A stretch of DNA of 64,000 nt, taken from assembly GCA_016866235.1 (NCBI GenBank), contig VGMW01000001.1, positions 62,001 to 126,000 on the forward strand, written 5' to 3'. The notes beneath the pieces were generated by a model. It saw nothing but the letters and a program-made list of their open reading frames with translations. It was not told the origin of the DNA and did no database searches. Of this stretch, positions 54,362 to 63,781 are shown piece by piece. The translations under genes were made by a program, and so were the position numbers. Positions within the stretch are counted from its first letter, which is position 1; each line of letters begins with the position of its first letter. This DNA comes from Bacteroidota bacterium (lineage in GTDB: Bacteria > Bacteroidota > Bacteroidia > Cytophagales > Cyclobacteriaceae).

Positions 54362-55669
54362 ATGGCTGAAGCGCCTAAAAAAATTCAGGTTTTGATTGTG
54401 GCGTATTACTGGCCGCCTTCCGCTGGAAGTGGTGTTCAGCGATGGTTAAAATTTGTTAAGTATTTACCTGAATATGGTATCGCCCCTGTTGTGCTTACAC
54501 CGGAAAATCCAGATGCTGAGTGGACAGACGCCTCACTGGAGGCTGAAATTCCAAAAGACATAGAAGTTCTCAAGCTCCCGGTGTGGGAACCTTACCGTTT
54601 TTGGCGCCGAATCAAATCAGCATTCAAAGGTGGTCGTAAGGTGGCCTCCAATACGCCCTCGCATGAATCTGGTTTAGCCAGGTGGATTCGTGGAAATTTT
54701 TTTCTTCCGGATCCGCGAATATTTTGGGTGAAGCCTGCCGCCGCATTTCTTGAAGATTTTGTCCGGTCGAGGAACATCAAAATTTTAATTACTACAGGAC
54801 CGCCTCATAGCATGCATTTGATCGGTTTAAGGGTGAAGAAAAATTTTCCAGATGTTAAATGGGTTGCTGATTTCCGTGATCCGTGGTCGACCTGGGGTGC
54901 TCTCAAAAAATTTAAACCCTCCTCAATTGCAATGGGCATTCATCGGCGACTGGAGCGATCAGTCCTGGATCATGCCGATGAAATTCTGACCATCTCACCC
55001 TTTTATGTTCGCCAGCTGAGTGCGCTGTCAGGAAAATCTGTCCATCTTTTTACCAATGGTTTTGATGAAGAAGATATGGGACGGATCCACAAAACGCCTA
55101 CCGACCGATTTACCATCCGACATGTTGGAATTCTTCATCCAGAATGTGATCCTTGGCCCTTCCTGACTATTTTCAAGACCTGGTACTTGATCCATGGGTT
55201 GACTCATAAGATCAGGCTTGTATTTACCGGGACAGTGACCGGTGCGTTTCTTTCAGCCCTACAAAGTGACGATTTACTTAGGGAGGTTGTTGAAATCGAG
55301 ACTCCGGTTTCTCATAAAAACCTTCTTGATCTTTATGGTAAAACCGATGCATTGCTACTGGTTCTTACCGGCTATCGTGATGCGGAGGGGTTTTTACCCG
55401 GGAAACTGTATGAATATTTGGGTACAGGGTTACCTATTGTCGCGGTTGGACCTGCTGCAGGTGACGCATCTTTAATTTTAGAAAGTTCTGGTGCCGGCAA
55501 AATGTTTTCAGAGGATGATGAAGCAGGGGTTCAGGGTATTCTTACTTCATGCTATGAAGAATGGTTGAATAAAATAAACCGCCCCAGTTTACCGCCTGCT
55601 TCATTGAAATGGTCCAGAAAACATATTACTGCCGACTTAGCAACATTTTTGAAGTCCCTTCATTCCTAA
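54362..55669 (+). CDS. Glycosyltransferase (GT4-like)
   Basis: 435 aa, two Rossmann-like halves. LIVAYYWPPSAGSGVQRWLKF is a GT4 N-terminal segment, WVADFRDPWS and the second-half EGFLPGKLYEYLGTGLPIVAVGPA with a nucleotide-binding glutamate match GT-B enzymes. Transfers a sugar in surface-glycan assembly; acceptor unknown. First gene of the sugar region. Confidence 0.87.
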   Translation: MAEAPKKIQVLIVAYYWPPSAGSGVQRWLKFVKYLPEYGIAPVVLTPENPDAEWTDASLEAEIPKDIEVLKLPVWEPYRFWRRIKSAFKGGRKVASNTPSHESGLARWIRGNFFLPDPRIFWVKPAAAFLEDFVRSRNIKILITTGPPHSMHLIGLRVKKNFPDVKWVADFRDPWSTWGALKKFKPSSIAMGIHRRLERSVLDHADEILTISPFYVRQLSALSGKSVHLFTNGFDEEDMGRIHKTPTDRFTIRHVGILHPECDPWPFLTIFKTWYLIHGLTHKIRLVFTGTVTGAFLSALQSDDLLREVVEIETPVSHKNLLDLYGKTDALLLVLTGYRDAEGFLPGKLYEYLGTGLPIVAVGPAAGDASLILESSGAGKMFSEDDEAGVQGILTSCYEEWLNKINRPSLPPASLKWSRKHITADLATFLKSLHS

Positions 55670-55677
55670 AGGGATTT
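55652..55677 (+). terminator. Weak hairpin at the end of the glycosyltransferase gene
   Basis: AAGTCCCTT (55652-55660) pairs with AAGGGATTT (55669-55677) around an 8-base loop that contains the stop codon; only a short T run follows, so terminator activity is uncertain. Confidence 0.3.
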
Positions 55678-55691
55678 ACTAAATTCGATCT

Positions 55692-56117
55692 ATGAAAAAT
55701 TCAATTCTTCTATTTTCCATTCTTATTTCAATATCTGTGTTTGCACAGGATAAAGATGAGGCTCAGATTTTGGCTTTATCTAAGCGAAAATTTGAATGGA
55801 TGAAATCCGCCAAACTTGACTCACTTAATGCACTGGTTGATGATCGGTTATCCTACATTCATTCCAATGGCTGGGTTCAGACCAAAAGGGAATTTCTGGA
55901 CGACTTTACCAATGGCAAATTGGTGTACCATGATGTAGTCGTTTCTGAAGCCAACGCAAGGGTCTATAAAGGATCTGCGGTGGTTACCGGAAAAGGTCAG
56001 TTCACCACCACGATGAACAACAACCGCACAAGTGTTTCCTTGATGTTCACTGAAGTATATATTAAAGAGAAGGGCAACTGGAAGTTGGTATCTCGACACG
56101 CCAACCGATTGCCTTAG
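55692..56117 (+). CDS. NTF2-like (DUF4440) protein, exported
   Basis: 141 aa. Signal peptide (MKNSILLFSILISISVFAQ) then a SnoaL/NTF2-like cone-shaped domain (RKFEWMKSAKLDSLNALVDDRLSYIHSNGW, NWKLVSRHANR). Family members bind small ligands or act as isomerases; no catalytic residue can be assigned. Converges on the flippase with a 2-base gap. Confidence 0.84.
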   Translation: MKNSILLFSILISISVFAQDKDEAQILALSKRKFEWMKSAKLDSLNALVDDRLSYIHSNGWVQTKREFLDDFTNGKLVYHDVVVSEANARVYKGSAVVTGKGQFTTTMNNNRTSVSLMFTEVYIKEKGNWKLVSRHANRLP

Positions 56118-56119
56118 AA

Positions 56120-57616
56120 TTATTTTCTCCGCCTGAAATCAAGGCCCAGTCTTTTTAGGCCATCGTAAAATAATTGGTTTGCTTCATCAGAACAGTTTAG
56201 GCCTATGGCCGCAAAACAGTAGACTGCTGTTAGTAATGTAGAACGTACTATAGCATCGGAGAGTGACGATCCTACTTTTGGAATTAGCTGATTGATAAAA
56301 ACAGTCACCATAATTACGATGGCAACACGTGTAGTGCGCCCATCGAATGGATGCATTTTTATTCGAACTGAAATAAAAATTGCTTTTGCCAGGTTGTAGA
56401 GGAATAGAGCAGCCAAAGTTCCAATCGCAGCACCATTCATCCCGTAAACAGGTATCAGGAGAATGTTTGCTGCCACGGTAAAAGTTGCCAGCAGCGCAAT
56501 AACCACCAGGTTAAACCAATAATGTTTGGAAAGGCCGATGACCTCGCTGCTGGGACCGAAGGACATGTCCATCAGTTTGGCGCAGCCAATAACCATGACA
56601 ACCCACGCGCCGGCTTCATAAATATCGCCTTTGGGCATGATGTCAAAGATATTTTCAAGGTTGGCCCATATGCCGGTGAGTAAAAGTCCGCCGATAAGCA
56701 TCTGATGAAGGGCGGTTTTACGATAGATTGAAGAGGCTGATTTGAGGTCGCCTTTTTCGAATGCATGTGCAAGCAGTGCAGATGCAGATTGGGTTAGTGC
56801 GCGTTTGGGTACCTCAATGACGGAAGCCATGTAGTAGGTGGTGGTGTAAATCGCTGCTGCTTCCAGTCCAAGAAACCCAGTAACCATAAGGCTATCCACT
56901 TTGGCAACGACTATAACGGAGCTGAGACCAATAAAAGTGATCAATCCAAAAACTATGATTTCTTTTATTTCACTTTTCTCAGGCAGTTGAAGTTGAAAGG
57001 TGTTACGCCTCAATATTCCAAGATAGTACAGAAGGGTGATTAGCGTGAGCGTGTAAATACCCACCGAACCGAATAAAAATTGATCAAAATCAATTGTGCC
57101 TTGTAGGTAAAACAGGACGAGCACAGCTTGAAAGGCGCGTATGACAACATCTTTGAGCAGTGCTGGCAGTGCAATCATCATTTTAGATCTGGCCATCTGT
57201 TCAAAAATTCCTGAAATGGTGAGGGTAAGGGTTAGCCAAAGGATCAAACCAGGGTAGTTCAAAAGTTCAGGTGCTTCCTCAGCGAAAAAATTTGAAATAG
57301 GATCCTGGAAAAATTTAAGCAGTAAGGTCATCACCAAAAACCCAACCATTGAAATCAGCAAGGTTAGGGTGATAAAGGAGGACAAACGGTTTTCATCTGA
57401 GTGAAATCTTGGATAAAATCTAGCCACAGCCTGTGGTACGCCGAGTGAAGCAAATGGGGTGAGCACCATAGCGCTGTCTAAAATTGCTCGTAATAATCCA
57501 ACCTGGTTGGTCTCAAGATATTTTGGGTATAAAAAAACCAGGTTGATGTAGCCAATCACTACCCCTGCGTAGGAGATGATGGTGGTGATTAGACTTTGCC
57601 TGACAACGATACCCAT
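56120..57616 (-). CDS. Oligosaccharide flippase / polysaccharide biosynthesis protein
   Basis: 498 aa with about 14 hydrophobic helices and the N-terminal MGIVVRQSLITTIISYAGVVIGYINLVFLYPKYL of MOP-superfamily Wzx proteins. It should flip lipid-linked glycan units of the surface polysaccharide made by the neighbouring glycosyltransferases. Follows a GT4 gene by 3 bases on the same strand. Confidence 0.9.
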   Translation of the reverse strand: MGIVVRQSLITTIISYAGVVIGYINLVFLYPKYLETNQVGLLRAILDSAMVLTPFASLGVPQAVARFYPRFHSDENRLSSFITLTLLISMVGFLVMTLLLKFFQDPISNFFAEEAPELLNYPGLILWLTLTLTISGIFEQMARSKMMIALPALLKDVVIRAFQAVLVLFYLQGTIDFDQFLFGSVGIYTLTLITLLYYLGILRRNTFQLQLPEKSEIKEIIVFGLITFIGLSSVIVVAKVDSLMVTGFLGLEAAAIYTTTYYMASVIEVPKRALTQSASALLAHAFEKGDLKSASSIYRKTALHQMLIGGLLLTGIWANLENIFDIMPKGDIYEAGAWVVMVIGCAKLMDMSFGPSSEVIGLSKHYWFNLVVIALLATFTVAANILLIPVYGMNGAAIGTLAALFLYNLAKAIFISVRIKMHPFDGRTTRVAIVIMVTVFINQLIPKVGSSLSDAIVRSTLLTAVYCFAAIGLNCSDEANQLFYDGLKRLGLDFRRRK

Positions 57617-57619
57617 GGT

Positions 57620-58774
57620 TTAAAAGAGTGCTGAGATGGTCTGATTGAAAATTACTGCATTTTTTTCAGCACAGAGGTCAGCGGCTGCCTTTTCTGAACC
57701 TTGTTTGAAATTCAAAAGAGTTTCGGTGGTAAGTTGATTGAGTTGAGAGGCCAAGGCACGTGGACTAAAATCGGCGGAAACAATACCATTTTGATATTGA
57801 TGTACGTAACGGGCCATTTCGGGTGAAGGACCAATAGCAACGGCGAGCCTAGCTTGAATAAAATCGAAAAATTTATTGGGCAGCGCATTGGCGTAATTGA
57901 AGTTGGAAGGCGGGAGTAAAAAAATTCCGATGTCAAATTGTTTAATGGTTTGGACAATCATGTTGCTCTCCACCGGTTCATGAAGTGTTATCCGTGGATC
58001 TGACCTGAATTTTTCTTTTAATGCATGGATGTAATCTTTTGTGCTACCCGATGCAAAGTCACTGGTTAATAAGTAGAGGTCCAGCGTGAACCGTTGGTCA
58101 AGCAATTGCATGACGTCAAACATCAATTCTAATTTTCTGGAAGGGTTGGCAATACCATGGTGGACCAACCGAATTTGGTTGGGTTGAACTTTTGAGGGTT
58201 CAACTTTTTGAAAACCTGGGGCATTGGTGATGACCACAGGTTGTCGGCCGAAATGAGTGGCATATTCATCCGCCAGGCCTTTCCCAACCGTAAACATGGC
58301 GTCAAGACGGGGAATAAATTCGGTACAACACCAGATGTTCATGGGCTGAAAAATGAGTCGCCACCACCAACGGTCTTCAAAGTGACGTGGCGCGTACTCG
58401 TGGGCATCCAGAATGATCCTTGCAGCTGGTCGTTTTTTTTTGATCTGGAAGGCTAGGGGCAAAGTTTCAACATCATTGGAAATGATGATATCCCACAGGT
58501 GGTTGTTATGATTTTTCAGTCTTCCAGAATAGGGGTGAAACGTATTCCAGGCTCTTCTATACTGCCCGAGCAGGGACCATACCGCAATCATAATTTTCCT
58601 TAACAATCCGAGGCTGCCGGGTTTAAGGTCAATGAAATGGTGGTTTGCATGGGAGACGTCTCCAAAGGCAGCGACGGTGACTTCAAAATTTTCAGACAGA
58701 AAGCCAATCTGACGTTTTACCCTGGCATCATGTCTGAGCTTGCTATAAACAAGGACCAGGGCTTTTTTCATCAA
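57620..58774 (-). CDS. Glycosyltransferase (GT4-like)
   Basis: 384 aa GT-B enzyme: LVYSKLRHDARVKRQIGFLSENF at the start, LDAHEYAPRHFEDR, and a C-terminal RXXXE-type donor site around PPSNFNYANALPNKFFDFIQARLAVAIGPS. Operon with the flippase (3 bases) and a methyltransferase (12 bases). Sugar and linkage unknown. Confidence 0.86.
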   Translation of the reverse strand: MMKKALVLVYSKLRHDARVKRQIGFLSENFEVTVAAFGDVSHANHHFIDLKPGSLGLLRKIMIAVWSLLGQYRRAWNTFHPYSGRLKNHNNHLWDIIISNDVETLPLAFQIKKKRPAARIILDAHEYAPRHFEDRWWWRLIFQPMNIWCCTEFIPRLDAMFTVGKGLADEYATHFGRQPVVITNAPGFQKVEPSKVQPNQIRLVHHGIANPSRKLELMFDVMQLLDQRFTLDLYLLTSDFASGSTKDYIHALKEKFRSDPRITLHEPVESNMIVQTIKQFDIGIFLLPPSNFNYANALPNKFFDFIQARLAVAIGPSPEMARYVHQYQNGIVSADFSPRALASQLNQLTTETLLNFKQGSEKAAADLCAEKNAVIFNQTISALF

Positions 58775-58786
58775 AAACTTCTCAAA

Positions 58787-59521
58787 TTAAAATTTAGCGA
58801 TTCCTACTATAGAGGATGCGTATGTGAAAGGATAGGATTGCTCTGTACCGATTATGGATGAAATTTTTTTCCGTATCAACTCAAAAGTTCCCAATGGAAC
58901 TCTGTTTGTGAAATGGATCGAGTCAAGTTCAAAGCCAGATCTTAGAATGACTTTGGCCAGGGTATAGGGTGTAAACCAATAACGGTGGTCGGAGTTTATG
59001 ATTTCCTCTGACCTGTTGGCATAATGCATGGTGGTCTTGGTCCAGGCATTGGGAACGGTAATGACCAGGTACTTTGTGTTCTTTTCAAAATTTTTTCTGA
59101 TCGCTTGCAGAAATTGGACCGGATTGTCGACATGCTCAAGTAATTCGCCTAGGACGGCATAGTCCCATTGTTCATTCGATCCAGAAAATTCAACACCACT
59201 GGTGAAGTCATGGAGTATAATGTTGTCGTATCCTAATTTGGCTTTAACAAATTCAGCGGTTTGCTTATCCACATCTATTCCCAAACAACGGCTGGCGCTT
59301 GCTGACAACTCGGCGTGCAGCCACTGTTTTCTCTTAAATTTCTCCTCAATTAAATTTTGGTGGTCAAGACATCCCAGGTGCAGTACACTTTTGCCACTCA
59401 TCAGCTCACAAAGAAATTTTATCCGATCAGGAATCGGTCCAAGAAAATCATATCGGGTAACATGATTGTTGGAGAATTTCTCTCCTTTTAAATAGGGAAG
59501 CGACGCTGGGTCAAACCGCAT
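58787..59521 (-). CDS. SAM-dependent methyltransferase (class I)
   Basis: 244 aa. Motif I SVLHLGCLDH and acidic D-containing beta2 (CLGIDVDKQT), then WDYAVLGELLEHVDNP as the catalytic-side loop. Likely methylates a sugar or lipid-linked glycan given its place among glycosyltransferases. Overlaps the downstream GT by 11 bases. Confidence 0.87.
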   Translation of the reverse strand: MRFDPASLPYLKGEKFSNNHVTRYDFLGPIPDRIKFLCELMSGKSVLHLGCLDHQNLIEEKFKRKQWLHAELSASASRCLGIDVDKQTAEFVKAKLGYDNIILHDFTSGVEFSGSNEQWDYAVLGELLEHVDNPVQFLQAIRKNFEKNTKYLVITVPNAWTKTTMHYANRSEEIINSDHRYWFTPYTLAKVILRSGFELDSIHFTNRVPLGTFELIRKKISSIIGTEQSYPFTYASSIVGIAKF

Positions 59522-60773
59522 GAGAGAGATTCAAAACTCTTTGGGCAAAGTTAGGAAAATTAACAGCGGCGTTAAATTTTGTCTCCCATACCTTCCTGGC
59601 ACCTTCCCTTAATTTTAGGTATTCATGCTCAGGCATTGTTCGAATGGTTGTTATGGCATTCGCAAAGTCTTCTTCTGTCGGATTGGGTGAAAGCAGCAAA
59701 CCTGATTCCCAGGTCACCAATTCATGAATGGCACCAACATCAGGAGCAATCACTGGTATTCCATACGACATGGCTTCCATCATGGTAACCGGAATACCTT
59801 CGTTTTTGCTGGCATTGATAAAAATGGAAGGCATCTCATTTAAATAAACATCTCCTATAGCTGTTTGAGGAATGTTTCCAGTGAAATAAAAAGTAGAATT
59901 TGGATTTGAATGAGACAAAGTTTGCGCAAGCTTGTTTATTTCTCCCTCCTGGCTACCCCCACCAATGTGAACATGCCGAATTTCATTCTTTGAAGCCAGC
60001 GCAACAGCCCTAAGTATTTTATCAACCTGCTTAACCGGTAACAAGTATGAGCAACTGGCCACGCAAAATTTTTGTCTTGTATCCGTAGTTATTTCAAAAG
60101 ATTTGGGATTTGCGGTACCCAATCGGCTAACAGAAATTTTTTCTGAATAATTATCTCCCACCGTTGAAAGAAGGTAACGCTTCCCATCCTCTGAAATACT
60201 GAGCACCTGATCAAGGCCTATCAAAAGTGTTCTTCTAAAAGACAAGTAATTACTTTGGTGTCTGTATTCATAAAGGTCTCCACTGTGTGCCCTTGAAATT
60301 CTGGTAATTCCTTTTGATCCTCTAAAAGTTATCATGGTCGCAAGAGCTGAGTTGTTCAGCCAGTAGGAATATAGAATGACGGGTTGTTTTCCAATCTCTT
60401 TGTTAATGATGGTTTCCATTTTTTTGGAAAGTAATAATGCCTTTGAGGCATCATGCAGCATCTTTTGAATTGATGAGAACTTAAGTCCTCCGTGATTGGC
60501 TATAAATCCGACTTCATCAAAAAGAATTTTAGCGAGAAACAAAAAATGACGAAACATCAGGAGCGGTAGAATAACGTAATCACTCCACGGACTAACAAGG
60601 TTTATTCTATAGATGGAAGCATCAACTTCGGAAGTTTTTGCATCTACCTGATTCTTGGAAAGAATAATTACTTTACTAAAGAATTGTTTTATTTCGGTAA
60701 GCTCTGGATGCAGAAAAGATTCTCCACGACCAAAAGGAAAATTATTGGTGATCAAAAAAAGTGCCGGCTTCAT
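59511..60773 (-). CDS. Glycosyltransferase (GT4)
   Basis: 420 aa from ATG 60773, which overlaps the ruvC stop as ATGA. GT-B enzyme with [13 protein letters not shown], the donor-binding [33 protein letters not shown] and EDFANAI. The longer start at 60815 is less likely because it lies inside ruvC. Part of the surface-glycan operon. Confidence 0.9.
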   Translation of the reverse strand: MKPALFLITNNFPFGRGESFLHPELTEIKQFFSKVIILSKNQVDAKTSEVDASIYRINLVSPWSDYVILPLLMFRHFLFLAKILFDEVGFIANHGGLKFSSIQKMLHDASKALLLSKKMETIINKEIGKQPVILYSYWLNNSALATMITFRGSKGITRISRAHSGDLYEYRHQSNYLSFRRTLLIGLDQVLSISEDGKRYLLSTVGDNYSEKISVSRLGTANPKSFEITTDTRQKFCVASCSYLLPVKQVDKILRAVALASKNEIRHVHIGGGSQEGEINKLAQTLSHSNPNSTFYFTGNIPQTAIGDVYLNEMPSIFINASKNEGIPVTMMEAMSYGIPVIAPDVGAIHELVTWESGLLLSPNPTEEDFANAITTIRTMPEHEYLKLREGARKVWETKFNAAVNFPNFAQRVLNLSHAV

Positions 60774-61333
60774 TTTTTTATCCTGCCCGGATTTTTTTTC
60801 AGAAAAGATTTCCAATCATTTCCGCCTAAGGTGGTGATGGCTTTCCCCTGGTAATGATGACAAACAGCAACCGCCAATGCATCCGTGGCGTCTAAAAATT
60901 GAGGCGCCTCTTTCAAACTGAACATGGCGCTGAGCATGGCGGCAACCTGTTCTTTGCTTGAATTTCCATTGCCGGTTACTGCTTGTTTTATTTTGCGGGG
61001 CGCGTATTCTGTGATCGGAATTTGTCGGTAAAGCGCCGCCGCCATGGCTACGCCCTGCGCCCTGCCAAGTTTAAGCATCGATTGTACGTTCTTCCCGAAA
61101 AAAGGTGCCTCCAGGGCTACCTCATCAGGATGGTACTCATCAACCAAAGACAAAATCCTTTCAAATATTTTTTTCAGCCTCAAGGCATGGGAATCCATCT
61201 TTGCCAGTTTGATTACACCAAACTGCATCAACGTCATTTTCTGTCCATGCGCCCTCAACACACCATAGCCCATTACCGTCGTGCCCGGATCAAGGCCTAG
61301 AATGATTTTCTCTTTGAGATTTTTTTTATCCAT
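60770..61333 (-). CDS. ruvC: Crossover junction endodeoxyribonuclease RuvC
   Basis: Holliday-junction resolvase. 187 aa from ATG 61333 (an upstream ATG 61357 only adds eight residues). Acidic active-site residues Asp15 (LGLDPGT), Glu75 (ALEAPFFG), Asp148 and Asp151 ([13 protein letters not shown]). The rest of the fold is typical. It sits between glycosyltransferase genes, apart from ruvB and ruvA. Divergent to a GT2 gene with 38 bases between. Confidence 0.96.
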   Translation of the reverse strand: MDKKNLKEKIILGLDPGTTVMGYGVLRAHGQKMTLMQFGVIKLAKMDSHALRLKKIFERILSLVDEYHPDEVALEAPFFGKNVQSMLKLGRAQGVAMAAALYRQIPITEYAPRKIKQAVTGNGNSSKEQVAAMLSAMFSLKEAPQFLDATDALAVAVCHHYQGKAITTLGGNDWKSFLKKNPGRIKK

Positions 61334-61371
61334 TTTGGGAGCATACAAAGTAAACAAAACAGTCTGAAGTC

Positions 61372-62511
61372 ATGACGGCGCTGGCCATCATCCTCACCTT
61401 TTTTTATGTTCTGGGTCTGGTCTGGATCGGTCTGTCATTCACTAAGCGTTTTAAAACATCAAAGGCTGACAACCCTCCAGAAAATCAAAGGCTTTGGTTT
61501 CCTACGCCTGGGGTATCCATCATTATTCCATTTCGTAATGAATCCCAAAATCTGCCGGATTTGATGAAGTCCCTCGATGCGCAGGTTTACCCTGAAGGAA
61601 AAGTTGAATTCATTCTTGTTGATGACCACTCCGAAGACCTGAGCGGCCTGCTTCAGGAACGATACGCTGACAAAAAATTTCGATGGTTGACATCTGAGTC
61701 AGGTTCGAACGGAAAAAAGTCAGCATTGGAACATGGAATTAATCACGCAACGTTCGATATTATTATTACTACCGATGCTGATTGTCGCCACCAAAGTCAT
61801 TGGATCGAAAGTATGGTGCAGCCATTTCTATCTTCATCTACTCAATTGGTGATCGGGCCAGTGAAGATTGATTCAGGTAACTTCTTCACCCGTTTACAAC
61901 AATTGGAATTTTCAGCGGTGGTTGCTACCGGGATGCTTCTTGCCGGCCAGGGTAAGCCTATGTATTGTAATGGTGCAAATCTTGCCTTTCGGAAAAGTGC
62001 TTTCTCGGAGGTTAATGGGTATTCCGGCAACCATCACCTTGCTTCAGGTGACGATGTATTCCTTCTCGAAAAAATTAGAAAAGTGTATTCTAATGGGATT
62101 GAGGTTGCCTGGATGAATGGAGCGGTGGTGATCACCAAGCCTGTAGTTGATTTTAAAGCTTTCTATCATCAACGGGTCCGGTGGGCAGGGAAAACGAGGA
62201 ATACAAACTTTCAGTCGGGCTTATGGCTTGGTTTAGGTATTTTGATTTTTCAATTGTTCTCGGTTTATGGATGGATGTTTATTTTTTCAGGACATGCGTG
62301 GAATGGATTATTGATTCTTTTGCCCCGTTGGTTGGCCGAAGTTTGGTTGCTTAAGCAGCTCTCAAATGTATTTTCACTTCAAAATAATCTGCTGGAACGA
62401 TTTTATTTATCCGTAGCATACCCGGTTTATGTGGTAATGGTGGCAGTTTCATCATGGCTTTACGCACCTGCATGGAAGGGTAGGCCAATCCGTAACCAAA
62501 GCCATTCATAA
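61372..62511 (+). CDS. Glycosyltransferase family 2, membrane-bound
   Basis: 379 aa. GT-A fold: SIIIPFRNESQNLPDLMKSLDAQ, LVDDHSED, DxD-like TTDADCR and the acceptor QXXRW-type QRVRWAGK; three C-terminal membrane helices (about 280-370). Synthesises or extends a cell-surface glycan. Alone on the plus strand in this region, 38 bases from ruvC. Confidence 0.9.
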   Translation: MTALAIILTFFYVLGLVWIGLSFTKRFKTSKADNPPENQRLWFPTPGVSIIIPFRNESQNLPDLMKSLDAQVYPEGKVEFILVDDHSEDLSGLLQERYADKKFRWLTSESGSNGKKSALEHGINHATFDIIITTDADCRHQSHWIESMVQPFLSSSTQLVIGPVKIDSGNFFTRLQQLEFSAVVATGMLLAGQGKPMYCNGANLAFRKSAFSEVNGYSGNHHLASGDDVFLLEKIRKVYSNGIEVAWMNGAVVITKPVVDFKAFYHQRVRWAGKTRNTNFQSGLWLGLGILIFQLFSVYGWMFIFSGHAWNGLLILLPRWLAEVWLLKQLSNVFSLQNNLLERFYLSVAYPVYVVMVAVSSWLYAPAWKGRPIRNQSHS

Positions 62512-62540
62512 AAATGAAATCCAAAACAATTTGGGCTAGT

Positions 62541-62548
62541 TATCTTTG
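62541..62548 (+). promoter_or_regulatory. -7-like box before the phosphatase (TATCTTTG)
   Basis: Perfect TAnnTTTG ending 3 bases before ATG 62552, again implying a nearly leaderless transcript if functional. Confidence 0.45.
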
Positions 62549-62551
62549 AGT

Positions 62552-63781
62552 ATGGCTGATGTAAATCTTAAAAACCTGATTGAAAAAAAAGAGCTGGAGT
62601 TAAAATCCCTGCTTGAGATCACACAGGCCATTAACAGCAATCTGGATGAAGGCGCTCTCTACAAAATTTTCAAGTTCACTGTACTCTCCAACCTTAAAAT
62701 AGAACGTTTGTGCCTTTTTGTTTTCTATGGAGAATGGAGCGTAAAAGTTCACTATGGAACGCAAAACAATTTGGACAACCTTTCCATTGATAAGCGTTTT
62801 TCAGGTGTTAAATCCGTAACCAGGCGGAGTGCAGACTGGGGAACTGAGTTTGCTGAGTTTGATTTGCTGATCCCTGTATCCCATCAGGGTTCTAACCTGG
62901 CATTGTTGTTCGTAGGTGGTTTAGGACTGGTGGAGGTTCTCAACGAACGTGAAGAAGTGGTGGAATTTCTGCAGGCAATCTCCAACATTTTGGTGGTTGC
63001 AGTTCAAAACAAGAGACTGATGCGACGCGAGTTGGAGCAAGAAGCCTTTAGAAAGGAGTTGGAAATCGCCGGTGATGTTCAGCAGTTGCTTTTTCCTGAA
63101 CGTCTGCCATCATCAGGCAACATCCAGTTGGAAGCAAGTTATTTACCCCACGATCTGGTTGGTGGCGATTACTACGACTACATTCCTCTTGCGGAGGATC
63201 GATTCATAATATGTATAGCAGATGTCAGTGGCAAAGGTGTGGGTGCAGCACTGATGATGTCCAATTTCCAGGCCTCACTTCGTACGCTGGTCACACAAAC
63301 AACGGATCTTCATGAAATTGTTGTTGCGCTGAACAAGCTCTTGACCCAAAGCACCAAATCGGAAAAATTTATTACCGCTTTCATTGCTCTTTACGATTAT
63401 AAAATGGGTGAGATGGTCTACATCAACGCAGGACATAATCCGCCGATCTTGAAAACAAAAGAAGACATCAAATTGCTGGATGAAGGATGTACTGTGCTTG
63501 GCGCTATCAGTACACTGCCAGCCATCAAAACCGGCAAGCTTTCAGGTCTTAAGGAGTTTCTGCTTTTTTGCTACACCGATGGGCTAATAGAAACCTTAGA
63601 TGAGGCTGGTCATGAATTTGGATTAGCAAGGCTTTTGGATTACCTGGAAAAGTCGAACCCTAAGCCACTTAAATTGATGCATCAGGATGTAATAATTCTT
63701 TTGGATGGCCATAAGGGTTCAAACGCTTACCGAGATGATATTACCATGTTGTCCTGCAGGGTTGGTAATCCTAATTTTTAA
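62552..63781 (+). CDS. PP2C-like (SpoIIE/RsbU) serine/threonine phosphatase with N-terminal sensor
   Basis: 409 aa. A GAF-like N-terminal domain (about 1-160) and a linking coiled coil (RRELEQEAFRKELEIAGDVQQ) precede the SpoIIE phosphatase: metal ligands in DLVGGDYYDY, CIADVSGKGVGAALMMS, YINAGHNPP, CYTDGLIE and YRDDITML. RsbU-like phosphatases usually dephosphorylate an anti-anti-sigma factor, but no partner kinase or STAS protein is here. Stop overlaps the next start by one base. Confidence 0.93.
   Translation: MADVNLKNLIEKKELELKSLLEITQAINSNLDEGALYKIFKFTVLSNLKIERLCLFVFYGEWSVKVHYGTQNNLDNLSIDKRFSGVKSVTRRSADWGTEFAEFDLLIPVSHQGSNLALLFVGGLGLVEVLNEREEVVEFLQAISNILVVAVQNKRLMRRELEQEAFRKELEIAGDVQQLLFPERLPSSGNIQLEASYLPHDLVGGDYYDYIPLAEDRFIICIADVSGKGVGAALMMSNFQASLRTLVTQTTDLHEIVVALNKLLTQSTKSEKFITAFIALYDYKMGEMVYINAGHNPPILKTKEDIKLLDEGCTVLGAISTLPAIKTGKLSGLKEFLLFCYTDGLIETLDEAGHEFGLARLLDYLEKSNPKPLKLMHQDVIILLDGHKGSNAYRDDITMLSCRVGNPNF

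Noticed and set aside
55652-55677. Strong terminator after the glycosyltransferase
   Set aside because: The hairpin is real but the T run is poor and the stop codon sits in the loop, so it was kept only as a low-confidence feature.
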